A stretch of 64,000 nucleotides of DNA from positions 63,861,772 to 63,925,771 of the forward strand of contig NC_092051.1 in the NCBI RefSeq assembly GCF_003086295.3, written 5' to 3'. The notes under the pieces were generated by a model. The model did no database searches, was not told where the DNA came from, and saw nothing but the letters and a program-made list of their open reading frames with translations. A program made the translations under genes and the position numbers. Below, piece by piece: positions 33,006 through 45,053 of this stretch (within the stretch, counting starts at the first letter, position 1; the number at the start of each line of letters is the position of its first letter). This DNA is from Arachis hypogaea. Taxonomy: Eukaryota; Streptophyta; Magnoliopsida; Fabales; Fabaceae.

Positions 33006-34103
33006 ATTCTAATCTTAGCCCTAACTCTATGATAACTGTTCTTATTCTAGTTTTACCTTAGGAGTCATATAGTAGTAATTAGTATCTATATTTTTGATTT
33101 TATCTCCAATTAAGCTATAATTTAATTTTCTCATCATCATCAAACATGAATAAAATAGAAGAATTTCATTAGAATAAGAGGCAATAATTTTTGAGTTTTT
33201 AATAAGAACATTCTAATTATTTACATGTGGTGGCAATGCTTTCTGTCTTCTGAATGAATGCTTGAACAGTGCATATGTCTTTTGAATTTGATGTTTAAGA
33301 CTGTTAAATATGTTGGCTCTTGAAAGAATGATGAACATGAGACATGTTATTGATAATCTGAAAAATCATAAGAATGATTCTTGAAGCAAGAAAAAGCAGC
33401 AAGGAACAAAGCTTGCAGAAAAAAAAGAAAAAAAATATAGAAAGAAAAAGAAAAAACAAGCAGAAAAAGCCAATAACCCTTAAAACCAAAAGGCAAGGGT
33501 AAATAAAAAGGATCCCAAGGCTTTGAGCATCAGTGGATAGGAGGGCCTAAAGGAATAAAATCCCGGCCTAAGCGGCTAAACTAAGTTGTCCCTAACCATG
33601 TGCTTGTGGCGTGAAGGTGTCAAGTGAAAACTTGAGACTGAGCGGTTAAAGTCAAGGTCCAAAGCAAAAAGAAGAGTGTGCTTAAGGACCCTGGACACCT
33701 CTAATTGGGAACTTTAGCAAAGCTGAGTCATAATCTGAAAAGGTTCACCCAATTATGTGTCTGTGGTATTTATGTATCCGGTGGTAATACTGGAAAAAAA
33801 AGTGCTTAGGGCCACGGCCAAGACTCATAAAGTAGCTGTGTTCAAGAATCAACATACTAAACTAGGAGAATCAATATCACTATCTGAATTCTGAGTCCCT
33901 ATAGATGCCAATCACTCCGAGCTTCAATGGATAAAGTGAGATGCCAAAACTGTTCAGAAGCAAAAAGCTACTAGCCCCGCTCATCTAAATAGAATCTGAG
34001 CTTCACTCAAAAACTCTGAGATATTATTGCTTCTTAAATTATTTTTATTCTATTTTATTTATCTAGTTGCTTGAGGACAAGCAACAGTTTAAGTTTGGTG
34101 TTG
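33006..34103 (+). other. E5 3' untranslated region
   Basis: 1.1 kb noncoding, with an A-rich run at 33415-33455. It contains several conserved blocks also seen, reverse-complemented, in E6 (62440-62930). It ends with GCTTGAGGACAAGC and TAAGTTTGGTGTT (34090-34102) next to the LTR. Confidence 0.7.
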
Positions 34104-35638
34104 TGATGAGCGGATATTTTATACGCTTTTTGGGGTTAATTCCATATAGTTTTTAGTGTGTTTTAGTTAGTTTTTAGTTTATTTTTAGTAGTTTCTAGGC
34201 AAAATTCATATTTCTAGACTTTACTATGAGTTTGTGTGTTTTTCTGTGATTTTAGGTATTTTATGGCTGAAATTGAGAGAGCTGAGCAAAAATTTGATTC
34301 AGGCTGAAAAAGGACTGCTGATGCTGTTGGATTCTGACCTCCCTGCACTCAAAATGGATTTTCTGGAGCTACAAAACTCCAAATGGCACGCTTCCAATTG
34401 CGTTGGAAAGTAGACATCCAGGGATTTCCAGCAATATATAATAGTCTATACTTTGCTCAAGGATAGAGGACGTAAACTGGCGTTCAACGCCAGTTCCATG
34501 CTGCTGTCTGGCGTCCAGCGCCAGAAACAAGTTACAAAGTGGAGTTCAACGCCAGAAACAGGTTACAACCTGGCGTTGAACGCCCAAGATATCCCAGGCA
34601 CATGAGAAGCTTTAGTCTCAGCCCCAGCACACACCAAGTGGGCCCCAGAAGTGGATTTCTGCACTATCTATCATAGTTTACTCATTTTCTGTAAACCTAG
34701 GTTACTAGTTTAGTATTTAAACAACTTTTAGAGACTTGTTTTGTATCTCATGACATTTTAGATCTGAACTTTGTAATCTCTGACGGCATGAGTCTCTAAA
34801 CTCCATTGTTGGGGGTGAGGAGCTCTGCTGTGTCTCGATGAATTAATGCAAGTATTCCTGTTTTCCATTCAAACATGCGTGTTCCTATCTAAGATATCCA
34901 TTCGCGCTTAATTATGGAGAAAGTGATGATTCGTGACACTCATCACCTTCCTCAACCCACGAACGTGTGTCTGACAATCACCTCCGTTCTACATTAGATT
35001 GAATGAATATCTCTTAGATTCCTTAATCAGAATCTCCGTGGTATAAGCTAGATTGATGGCAGCATTCATGAGAATCCGGAAAGTCTAAACCTTGTCTGTG
35101 GTATTCCGAGTAGGATTCTGGGATTGAATGGCTGTGACGAACTTTAAACTCACGAGTGCTGGGCGTGGTAACAGATGCAAAAGGATAGTAAATCCTATTC
35201 CGGTACAATTGAGAACCTGCAGATGATTAGCCGTGCGGTGACAGCGCACTTGGACCCTTTTCACTGGAAGGATGGATGGTAGCCATTGACAACGGTGATC
35301 CACCAACATACAGCTTGCCATAGGTGGAATGTGCGTGCGTGAACAAGATGGCAGAGGAAAACAGAGATTCAGAAGACAAAGCATCTCCAAAACTCCAACA
35401 CATTCTTATTTACTGCATAACAAGTAACTTTTAATTCATGCTCTATTGTTCATTTGCAAGTCAATTGATAATCACCAATTAATATCCTGACTAAGATTTG
35501 CAAGACAACCCTAGCTTGCTTCAAGCCAACAATCTCCGTGGGATCGACCCTTACTCACGTAAGGTATTACTTGGACGACCCAGTGCACTTGCTGGTCATG
35601 TGTGCGAAATTGTAAGAGAGTAACAATTTTGTGCACCA
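34104..35638 (+). repeat. E5 3' LTR
   Basis: 1535 bp copy of the 5' LTR with a 12-bp extra segment near 34610 and about 45 substitutions by eye. Confidence 0.95.
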
Positions 35639-35643
35639 ATGCA
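35639..35643. repeat. Target site duplication of E5, right (ATGCA)
   Basis: Second copy of 23974-23978. Confidence 0.95.
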
Positions 35644-36366
35644 CCATAGTAGAACGGCCATGTCTGCAGTGAAGGAGGACTCGTGAGTGCTCGGAAAGAC
35701 GTAATGGGACATAATCTGTGCCCAAACGCGAGCCTCCAAGGTAAGTGTGGAAGCCAATATTCCCTTAGGACAGGAACGATGGTATCTGTAGATCCATCTG
35801 CTGCCAGGTAGGGCGATAACTCTGAGAACAGCGTCCCAGTCAAATTGGTACATCTGGCGCTTGAGTGCGGCTTCTTGAAATGCGTCTGGTCCTTCTGGAG
35901 TAGGGGGAAGATCTAAAGCTCGTTGAATGGCCTCTTCTGTAATGGGGACTTGCTTCTAATGGACATAGACAAACTGCAGGGTTGGCAGGTGGAAATTGGA
36001 GTAGAACTCGACTACCCAAGAAAGATTAACCTGCCGTGGCTGTCTCTATAGGAATACCCATTGTTTTCGTTCAATTTGCAGCTCAACAAAGGGGGCAATG
36101 TTGGGCGGGAGGATAAGAAGGAATTCATTGTTGTAACTCCTTTCTGCCAGGATGGGGAACATCTGCTCGCAGTAATGATTGGTAAATCGCGCAGTGTCCT
36201 TTGCTGGGAAAGCTTTCTCTTTTTCATCAACCTTTATAATCCTCTTAATTCTCTTTGTTGAGGGCTTTACTACAGTTGAAGATGGCTCTGCCACTAATGC
36301 TCGTTTTGTTCCTCTCCTTGCTGTTGATTTGGGAGTAGCTTTCTCCTTGCCTTTCTTGGTGGTCAT
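35644..36366 (-). pseudogene. E7 aORF, N-terminal part (decayed)
   Basis: From ATG 36366 (MTTKKGKEKATPK), preceded on the minus strand by a T-rich tract and TTTAG/G, a splice-acceptor-like context shared with E2 and E4. It encodes a basic start, the YCEQMFPILAERSYNNEF block and ILPPNIAPFVELQIER, with stops at 36046-36048 and 35956-35958. The RQVNLSWVVEFYSNFH part (VVEFYSN corresponds to VREFYAN of E0), FDWDAVLRVI and WAQIMSHYVFPSTHESS follow. The frame continues at 23973 beyond E5. Confidence 0.8.
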
Positions 36367-37840
36367 CCTAAAAAAATGAAAGGAAAAGTATGTTAAAATG
36401 TCAAGGGTTGGAGCAAGGAAGAGGGCGGAAAAAGTGGTAATCAATGCACATTAAAAGATGAATGATGTTAACACATGGTCATGACTACATGTGGAAAATC
36501 ATCAATGGAAATATAGCAAGTGCATATGGGGACAATTAAATGCTAGGTGTTTATTGGCATGCAGGCAAAGGCATGAGTAGCATAGATCAAGCATTCAATG
36601 TCCAAGTTAGATTACCAAGTCTTTCAAACTGATAATTTGTTTGTAATGACAATAATATTTAAATAATAAAATATAAAAAAGGGTTTTGTGAAAAACATGC
36701 ATATAGAGTGGTAGATTAAAAGAAATCCAAAAATAGTGCACAATGCCATACGGGCGTTTTCACAAACACATAGCATGCATGATAAAAAGCTAATGAAAAT
36801 AATAAATTGAACATGCAAGCAACCCTGAAAATTAATATATAATTTCCAAACAAGTCCTTATCAATCCACAAGCATATCATAAGAAACAATGACCCAAATA
36901 AATTTCCAACACCAAATAAAAGAGAAAAAAAGGAAAAGAAAACATGAATAATGAAATTAAAAAGAAAAGAAAAAGAAAACATAAAAACAAGAATAGAAAA
37001 GGAAGGAGCGGAGAAGAAAAGAAAAACCTTGATAATGGTGGTGAGAGAGAGAAAAAGTAGAGAGTGAGAAAGAAGGAAGAAGGGAGAAGGAAGAAATAAG
37101 GAGGGAAAAGAAAAAGTAAGATTTGGGGAAGAGAAAGATAAGATATTTTGGCAGATTAGGGTGAGCTGTGCGGCGCAAGCGATGCGGACGCGTGGGGTAC
37201 GCGTTCGTGCAGAGGGCGCTTAGATGAGTCGAGGCGGTCGCGTCGGTCACGCGGACGCGTGACTCGTTTTGTGCTACTGGCGCAAGGGTAGCCTCACGCT
37301 CGCACAACTTTCTGTTCAAAACTCATTATTGCCAAATTCCAGGTTGACGCGGTCGTGTGGTTGACGCGATCGTGTGGGTGGCCAATATTGGGAGATGACG
37401 CGGACTCGTAGGGCACGCATTCGCGTGGTAGGGACTGTGCATCCAGCGCTAATCCAGCACCACTCTAGCACAACTTTCGGCCATGCACCCTCTTTTACGT
37501 CGATTTTCAGGTCACGCGTCCGCGTGGGTGACGCGGATGCGTGGAAGGCAATTCTCCCACATGACGCGGACGCATCAGCGACGCGGTCACGTGGGGCGAT
37601 ATGTGCCAAAGGCACACCTCCAGCCACACTTTCGCGTGACTTTCTGTTCGATTTCTTATTCTTTCTGAGCCACCTGCGACGCGGACTTGTCGGCGACTCT
37701 GTCGCGTCGTGTGCTCTCCCTCTCTTTTTTTTTTTTTGAAAATAAAAATGTGCAAATGCAGATGCAAGCTAAATGTGCTAAGAAAGAGAAGAATTATTGA
37801 AAAAGAAAACTAAGAATAAAGAAAGGAACGATCATACCAT
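36367..37840 (-). other. E7 interval between pol and aORF
   Basis: Noncoding except for the word array at 37175-37715. The part near the aORF (36450-37170) is A/T-rich and purine-rich on the plus strand, that is pyrimidine-rich in element orientation. This fits a polypyrimidine tract upstream of the aORF. Confidence 0.6.
37175..37715 (-). repeat. E7 ACGCG word array
   Basis: About 20 words such as GACGCGGTCGCGT and CACGCGTCCGCGT between pol and the aORF, the same kind and order as in E2 and E4, including the AAATCGACGTAA block near 37497-37508. Confidence 0.85.
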
Positions 37841-37857
37841 GGTGGGTTGTCTCCCAC
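37841..37857 (-). promoter_or_regulatory. E7 post-stop hairpin (GTGGG / CCCAC)
   Basis: On the minus strand GTGGG, AGACAA loop, CCCAC; the sixth base pair of the other families is a C/C mismatch here. It starts 44 nt after the pol stop. Confidence 0.65.
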
Positions 37858-37901
37858 GCAGCACTTTGCTTTAACGTCCTTAAGTTGGACGCTCCACTAG
37901 C

Positions 37902-39247
37902 TCAGTCTTCTGCTGTGGGTAGATCCTCCAAGACGAAGATCTCTAGCTCCCTGGGTTTCACCTTCGCACCGTGATATAGCTTCAGGCGATGTCCATTAAC
38001 TTTGATGAATTCAGAGCTTGAAGGATGACTCAGGTGGAAAACTCCGTATGGATCAACCTTCTCCACTCTATATGGACCTTCCCATCTTGATCTTAACTTG
38101 CCTGGCATGAGTCTCAGTCTAGAGTTGTAAAGGAGGACAAAGTCCCCAGGTTAGAACTCTCTCCTCTTGATGTGCTTATCATGCACAACCTTCATCTTTT
38201 CCTTGTACAATCTTGAGTTCTCATAAGCTTATAGGCATAGGCTCTCTAATTCCTGCAGTTGCAACTTTCTCTCAGTTATGGCCTTCTCAAATTCCATATT
38301 GCACTCCTTCACTGCCCAAAAGGCTTTGTGCTCTACCTCTAATGGGAGGTGACAGGCCTTTCCATAAACTAAGCGGAAGGGACTCATCCCAATGGGTGTC
38401 TTGTATGCAGTTCTGTATGCCCAGAGTGCATCTTGTAGCCTGGTGCTCCAGTCTCTTCTATTAGGTTTGACTATCTTCTGCAATATACTCTTTATCTCTC
38501 TATTAGACACCTCAACTTGCCCATTAGTCTGGGGTGGTAGGCTATTTCCACTTTATGAACTATCCCATGCTTCTTCAATAATCCTGTTAGTCTCCTGTTA
38601 CAGAAATGGGTGCTTGGATCGCTCACGATTGCTCGTGATGATCCAAAGTGACAAATAATATGGTTTCTCACAAAGGAAACAACAGTGTTAGCATCATCAA
38701 TGAGGGTAGGAATTGTTTCCACCCATTTAGAAACGTAATCTACAGCTAACAGTATATAAAAATAACCATTAGAGTTTGGAAATTGACCCATGAAGTCAAT
38801 GCCCCAAACATAAAAAATTTCACAGAAAAGCATAGTCTGTTGAGGCATCTCATCCCTCTTGGATATATTACCAAACCTTTGGCATGGGGAACAAGATTTA
38901 CAAAATTCAGCAGTGTCTTTAAAAAGGGTAGGCCACCAGAATTCACAATCTAAGATTTTTCTAGCTGTTCTTTGAGGACCAAAATGTCCTCCACTCTCAG
39001 ATGAGTGACAGGCCTCTAAGATGGACTGAAATTCTGATTGAGGCACACATCGGCTAATTACCTGGTCAGTGCCACATCTCCATAAATATGGGTCATCCCA
39101 TATATAATATTTGGACTCGCTTTTCAGCTTGTCTCTTTGATGCTTAGTAAAGTTTGGAGAAAAGGTGCGGCTAACTAGATAATTAGCTACAGGTGCATAC
39201 CAAGGGATTACTTCAGATACTGCTTGTAAGTCATCAAACGGGAAATT
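37902..39247 (-). pseudogene. E7 pol end: integrase (decayed)
   Basis: Minus-strand coding sequence from the connection before the integrase (KYYIWDDPYLW) through the zinc-binding part (GGHFGPQRTARKI, CSPCQRFG), catalytic core (VWGIDFMG with the first D, a second D in VSDPSTHF where most relatives have SDGG) and [17 protein letters not shown], to a C-terminal domain ending LEDLPTAED, stop 37902-37904. A 1-nt loss near 38530 shifts the frame just at the third catalytic residue, and stops occur near 38229 and 38155. There is no chromodomain. RT and protease are not in the window. Confidence 0.88.
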
Positions 39248-40476
39248 ATTAGATACCTTGATATATGTGTTAAGTGTTTTTAGAGATTACAGGGCAGGAA
39301 TGGCTTGGAGGATGGAAAGGAAGCATGCAAAAGTGGAAGGAAAACAAGAAGTTGAAGGAACTGCAAAGCTGTCAGCCTGACCCTCTCGCACTAAAACGGT
39401 CGTAACTTGAGCTACAGAGATCCAAACGACGCAGTTCTAATTGCGTTGGAAAGCTAACGTCCGGAGCTTCGATTTGATATATAATAGATCATAGTTGCCC
39501 TGACACTAGGTGACGCGGTCGCGTCGCAGTGGCGAAAAACCAGCGTGGCAGATTTCTTCTCCAGCAATTTCTGGGCTGTTTTCGACCCAGTTTGCGGCCC
39601 AGAAAACACATATTAGAGGCTATAATGTGGGGGAATGCATCCATACAAGAACAAGCTTTCACATTCACAAATTTAGGAGTAGATGTAGTTTTTAGAGAGA
39701 GAGGTTCTCTCCTCTCTCTTAGGATTAGGATTTAGAATTTCTCTTAGTTTTAGGAATGCCTCTCAATCCCAGGTTCAAGGTTCCTTTAATTTATTTTTCT
39801 AATTTAATTTATGAACTCTTCCATGTTACATTTGATATCTTTATTAGTGCTAATTCGAGGTATTTTCATATTTAATTTTGCTTTTCTTTATTTATATGAA
39901 TGCTTTTAATTTAATTTAGATTTTTCCCCTTTTGGCTCTGGTTGAGTCATTGGAGACACTTGAGTTATCAAACTCATTGTTGATTGAAAATTGGAATTCT
40001 TCAAGAATTAATTCGGGTTCCAATAACTCTAACTTTTCCCAAGGAAAGACTAGGACTTGAGGAATCAGAATTAATTCATCCACTTAACTTACCTTCATAG
40101 TTAGAGGTTAACAAAGTGGGAGAAAAATCCAATTCTCATTACAATTGATAAGGATAACCAGGATAGGACTTCCAGTTTTAATACCATGCCAAGAGTTTAT
40201 TTTATTATTTCTATTATTCTTATTGTTCAACATACTGCTTCCTTACTTTCAAAACCCCCAATTTACAAACTCATAACCAATAATAAGAACATACCTCCCT
40301 GCAATCCCCTGAGAAGACGACCCGAGGTTTAAATACTCGGTTATCAATTTTAAAAGGGGTTTGTTACTTGTGACTACCAAAACGTTTGTATGAAAGGAAT
40401 TTTGAAGGTTTAGAAACTATACTTGCAACGAGGATTTATCCCCAAATTTCTAGACCACGCAAAAGTTCTCTCATCA
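39248..40476 (+). repeat. E4 5' LTR (5'-truncated)
   Basis: Begins inside the LTR at AGATACCTTGATATATG and runs to CTCTCATCA. Comparison with 45054-46476 shows about 190 bp missing at the start. A TATAATG at 39621 stands where the 3' LTR has TATAAAG. Confidence 0.9.
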
Positions 40477-40479
40477 AAA

Positions 40480-40497
40480 TGGCGCCGTTGCCGGGGA
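40480..40497 (+). promoter_or_regulatory. E4 primer binding site (tRNA-Asp, perfect)
   Basis: TGGCGCCGTTGCCGGGGA, an exact complement of the plant tRNA-Asp 3' end including CCA, 3 nt after the LTR. Confidence 0.95.
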
Positions 40498-40847
40498 ATT
40501 GCAAATGTGTGCCTTATTATTGGTTATTGTAAATATTTTCTTTTACCTGTTTATTTGTTTTTATTTTTGTTTTTATTTGTGCTTTTTCGTAAATTAAGAG
40601 GTTATTGCTCTTTATTTTAATTGATTCTTTTGAAAATCACAAAAAAAAATTCAGATTTTTATTTTAAAATTTTTATCTTATCTTATCTTTATTTCAAAAT
40701 TCAAATCTAAAAAAAAATTTTCAAAATTCAGATTTCAAATTTCAAGTTTCAAAATTCAAATTTCAAAATTTAATTTTCAAATTCAAAATTTAAATAACCT
40801 TTTAATTTAAATTTTTTTATTTTCATTTTTAATTTTTATTTGCTACT

Positions 40848-42269
40848 ATGAACTCTCACCCCTTTGGCTATGAGTCTGGTTACAATTATGTTGCAGGAAG
40901 AGGAAATTACAAGGAGAACAGGCATCAAGGTTAGAACTATCAAATATGCGAGGAGCCACAAGGATTTGTTCAACACTCATGGCAACAACCACCTCCAATG
41001 GACTATCAACAACCACCACCATATGCCTATAAACCCTCTCCTCAACATGACTTTGGACCACCATACTCACAAGCCCCTTTCCACCAAACACCACCATATG
41101 ACCAAACCCTTATCCACCATACCAACCACCTTATAAACCATATGAACCATATCAAGAACCACCACTTCCCTATGTACCATGTCCATATCCATCACCTCAA
41201 GACTCAACAGAGCGTCTCACGGAAACATGTGCAAAACTTCATGCCACACTTCATCAATTGAATCAAGCAATAAATAGACTACCTTCCCGACGTTCGGACA
41301 CTCAAGGAACCTCTATGGCTTCATGTGGGCAATCTAATGAAGAACGTAGCATGAAGGAGATATTAGAAACTCCAGTGGACAGTACGGAGCATGACTTTGT
41401 ACCGGAACAAGTGGAGGAAGCTGTAATTATTGAAGAAGAAGAAGTGGTTGCAGACTTAGGAGATGCTGAACCTCCATGGGAAAGTCAAGAGATAGAACCT
41501 CCTTCCAAGACGGTTGCATTTGATGTTGAGGAGGGTGTACAACCTCCAAGGCATATCATGGTTGAAGACTTAGAAGAGTTTGATCAAGAGATGGAGATTC
41601 AAGAAGAAGAAGCACAACCTCCTATGTCCTTGGTAAGCAATGAAGAAGAGACTAAATTGGAAGAAAGCTACCAAGAGGAAGAGGTTAAAATTGAAAAAAC
41701 TTACAAAGAGGTAGAAGTTGTCAAAAAAGAGCACAAGGGAGTGGAGCTGGAAATCACCTTGCCAAAGTTATTGGAGACCCCTCCCCCTAAGTTGCCATCA
41801 TCCTTCACAACATTCAAGTGAGTAAAATTCATATCCCTTAGCTTTCTAATCCCACTTGAATATGGGCTACTGGAGACGGATGGTCAACTTAGAGCTATTT
41901 GTGGCATTAAGAGTAAGAGGAAGATGGTCAGTGGTAAGAATTGTCCTGCAAGGTTCATTATGGTTGGAAGCTTTAAGTTTAAACGCAAAGGTTTGTGTAG
42001 AGCTCAATTGAATGGGTCTAGGAAGCTGTTTGGTAGCTGCAATGAGAATTCAAATTACTTATCACCTGGCTAGAAAAATACAAATCCCAACAAGAATGGG
42101 TGTAAAAGCAAGATTTGGGATCCTGGAATCTACTCTGACATTTGTCACCCCGGGAGCCTAAAAATCTGTTTGAAGCTTCTTAAGGGCTTTACATGCCTAG
42201 TTTGGGATCCCGGAGGCCATTGGACATTGGTGGAGATTCCTGGATGAATACAAGCATAAGCCATCGTAA
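40848..42269 (+). pseudogene. E4 acidic ORF (decayed homologue of the E2 ORF)
   Basis: Starts MNSHPFGYESGYNYVAGRG, parallel to E2. It has a TAG after about 29 codons and a frameshift near 41100 in the Pro/Tyr-rich repeat zone. The acidic centre (41258-41821: EEEVVADLGDAEPPWESQ) follows, then TGA where E2 has Trp, and a C-terminal part with LEYGLLETDGQLRA and GSRKLFG, ending near 42267. Segments around 41190-41330 have no counterpart in E2, so the family varies between domains. It supports a protein of about 470 residues in the ancestor. Confidence 0.75.
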
Positions 42270-42318
42270 CAGGAAGCTCATCAAATGTCCAACTTAAGGA
42301 CCTTAACTAAAAGTGCTA

Positions 42319-42336
42319 GGTGGGAGACAACCCACC
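42319..42336 (+). promoter_or_regulatory. E4 post-stop hairpin (GGTGGG / CCCACC)
   Basis: Perfect 6-bp stem, AGACAA loop, 49 nt after the ORF stop. Confidence 0.75.
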
Positions 42337-42488
42337 ATGGTATGATCGTTCTTTTTTCATTTTTATTTAGTTTTACTTGTTTTCAAGTTTTATTTTATTT
42401 TATTGTATTGAACCTGGAGTTTTTCATAACATTCATATTAGCATTGCACACTACATACTGCATTATATATATAAAAAAAAAAGAGAAG

Positions 42489-42870
42489 CACGCACGCGAC
42501 GCGGCAGCGTCGCTGACGCGTCCGCATCAGGTGGGAACATTAGCTTCCCCACGCGTTCGCATCACCCACGCGACCGCGTGGCCCTGTAAATCGACGTAAC
42601 AAAGGTGTATGGCCGAAATTTGAGCTGGAATTGGGCTGGACCCGTGCTAGCAGCACAAGTCCTGCCACGCGAACGCGTCACCCACGCGTCCGCATCATAT
42701 TGGAAATAAGGCCACCCGCGCGATCGCGTCGACCACGCAACCGCGTCACCCTGGATTTTGGCAATACTAAGTTTTGAACAAAGAGTTATGCGACCACGAG
42801 GCTGCACTCGCGCCACTAGCACAAATCGAGTCATGCGATCGCGTGACCCATGCATCCGCGTCACCTGCAT
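42489..42870 (+). repeat. E4 ACGCG word array
   Basis: About 15 CG-rich words, shorter than in E2, with the AAATCGACGTAA block near 42588-42599. Confidence 0.85.
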
Positions 42871-43434
42871 CACACAACTTATCCAGATCAGTGCCAATTA
42901 TCTTATCTTTTCTTTTCTAATCCTAATTTCTTCTATCTTTTCTTCTTTCTTTCTTACTTTATTTCTTTCACTTCTCATTCTTCTTATCTTTTTATTTTAC
43001 TTAATTTATTTGCATATTTCATTCATTGCATTTTAATTTAGTGCACATTTTTATTTTCTTTTCTAAATTAATTATTTTTTCTTTGGTGTTAAAATTTTCT
43101 TATTTAACTGTTGCATCTTCTCTTGAATTACTTTAGGTGCTTAGAGACTTGTTTTATTCTGGTTAGATAATATTATTTAAATCAATGCCAATCTTTTATA
43201 CCTGTATTAATTTTGCATTGACATGAATTTATATTATCTCTCCTTACCCACACTCTCTTCCCCATTGTTACAAATTTTGTACCACTGGTATGCCATGGCT
43301 TCTATTGTTTTCTCACGTACATGTTGAAGCTTCCATGTAAATGAGACCCTTTTCATTTGGCATTAACCCACCCATACTTCATTTATTTTCTTATCTCTAT
43401 TCCTGGGTTACTTTTCTTCCCTTTTTCTTTCAGG

Positions 43435-43578
43435 ATGGCCACCCAGAAAGGAACCGGAAGACGTTTACATAGGGAAACAAGACAAGTCCATCTGCACAAT
43501 CTTTGAAGAAAAGCACCAGTTGGAACAACCCGTCCACCTACACATCTTAGTATGCACCGAGGACGGTGCAATATTTAA
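43435..43578 (+). pseudogene. E4 small ORF (47 codons, one nonsense)
   Basis: ATG right after TTTCAG/G, MATQKGTGRR, then TGA at codon 24 where E2 has Trp. The frame otherwise reaches the same TAA after 47 codons. Hairpin 2 (43554-43569) lies inside its end. Confidence 0.5.
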
Positions 43579-45053
43579 GTGTGGGAAGGTCGATACCGAT
43601 CTCCATGGGTTAGTTACCTTCTTTTCAACACCAATAATCTTATTTTCTTTATTTGTTCATTGTTACATCTGCATATTTGATTGCATGTTTATTTGATTTT
43701 GTGCATTTAGTTACTACTTGGTTAAAGTAACTCTATTTTGAAAAATTTCACTATTTTAAATTGAAAAAAATTTTTTATGTTAAAACTTGTTTGGAAGTTG
43801 TATTTGGAACATGAATTATAGCTAAAGAACACACAACCTATGAGATTTGAGCTTATTTATATGGTTACATTATTTAACCATAAATATTTTACTCTTGTGT
43901 GTTTACTTCTCTATAATTGTGATCTTTACTTTGTTTCAGTCTATATGTCCAATATTTAGTGTATTTACATGTTTGCATATGATTGAGGCCATTATTTGAT
44001 TTTAGCTCACTTATCCCAAATAAGCCTACCCTTTACATCACTCTTGTTAACCACCTTGAGCTTTTTAATCCCTATTTATTCTATATTTTACCACATCACT
44101 AGCCTTAAGCGGAAAAAAAATTAATTATCCCAATTGAATCTTTGGTTAGCTGAAGATAGTGTGTTAATTAAGTGTGGGGAAATTGTGGAAACATGGGTTG
44201 ATAAGGGAATGTATCATGTTTCTAATCTATTTGAATATTGGGAATTTGGGAACCTACTCATGAAAAACCAAAATAGAAAAATAATAGAAAATCCATGTAC
44301 ATTGATAAGTTATGTTTATTTCTCTACAAAAAAAAATCCAAAAAAAAAATTCAATAAGTAAGTAAATAAATAAGGGGACTAAATTACCCCAATGCTAAGT
44401 TAATAAAAAGATCAATGCACATGTGATAAAAGTAAAGAAATATCAAAATTTTGGTACATGAGTATGGGAATCATATAAAAGTGGGAATTATGGGTAGCTA
44501 AGCATGAATTTAAAAGTATATAGAGTATATGTATATTAGGTGAGAGCTTAGGCTAATTAAAGATTCATATTATAGCTCACTTGGCCATACATATATCCTC
44601 ACCCTTACCTTGGCCCCATTACAACCTTGAAAAGACCTCATGATGTTTGCATTGGTACATTAAATACTTGTTGATTGGTTAGATGAAGAACAAGGTTTAG
44701 AAAGCATGATTAGAGAAGAGTAGAGTGAATTACCCTATACACTTGAGATATTAGAGTGCATATACACTACCAGTGAGGGTTCAATGCTTGATTCTATGTT
44801 CCCTGCTTTCATGAGCTATCTTCTTACAAGTTTACTTGCTTTTTTTTATTGTATGATTTGAATTAGTGAAATCTGATTTATATTTGTCTTGGAGGACTTA
44901 TTTACTTTTAACCAAGTAAGTAGAAACATTTTTGTATTTAGTTGCATTCATATAGATAGGTTGCATTTCATATTAATCTACCATTCCTCTTCATCTTTAT
45001 GGCTTCTCTTGAGCTTAGCATGAGGACATGCTAATGTTTAAGTGTGGGGAGGT
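43579..45053 (+). other. E4 3' untranslated region
   Basis: No coding sequence; parallels 15394-16905. It has TTTAAGTGTGGGAAGGT at the small-ORF stop and TTTAAGTGTGGGGAGGT directly before the 3' LTR. Confidence 0.7.

Larger units (their letters stand above)
23979..35638 (+). mobile_element. E5: complete-length Athila-like retrotransposon with gag, damaged pol and aORF
   Basis: 11660 bp with two LTRs, tRNA-Asp PBS, gag, protease, partial reverse transcriptase, RNase H, integrase and a downstream aORF, in the order expected for Athila-like gypsy elements. It is inserted antisense in the E7 aORF. By eye about 45 substitutions and a 12-bp indel separate the LTRs (about 3 percent), so it is older than E1. 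The reverse transcriptase palm is deleted, the protease is frameshifted and several stops occur, so it is not autonomous. Confidence 0.97.
35644..39247 (-). mobile_element. E7, 5' part present here (minus strand): pol end, word array, aORF start
   Basis: In minus orientation: end of RNase H/start of integrase at 39247, integrase to 37902, post-stop hairpin, ACGCG word array, aORF from 36366 until the E5 insertion. Everything upstream (gag, protease, RT, 5' LTR) is missing; at 39247 the sequence switches to E4 on the other strand, already inside its LTR. Confidence 0.85.
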
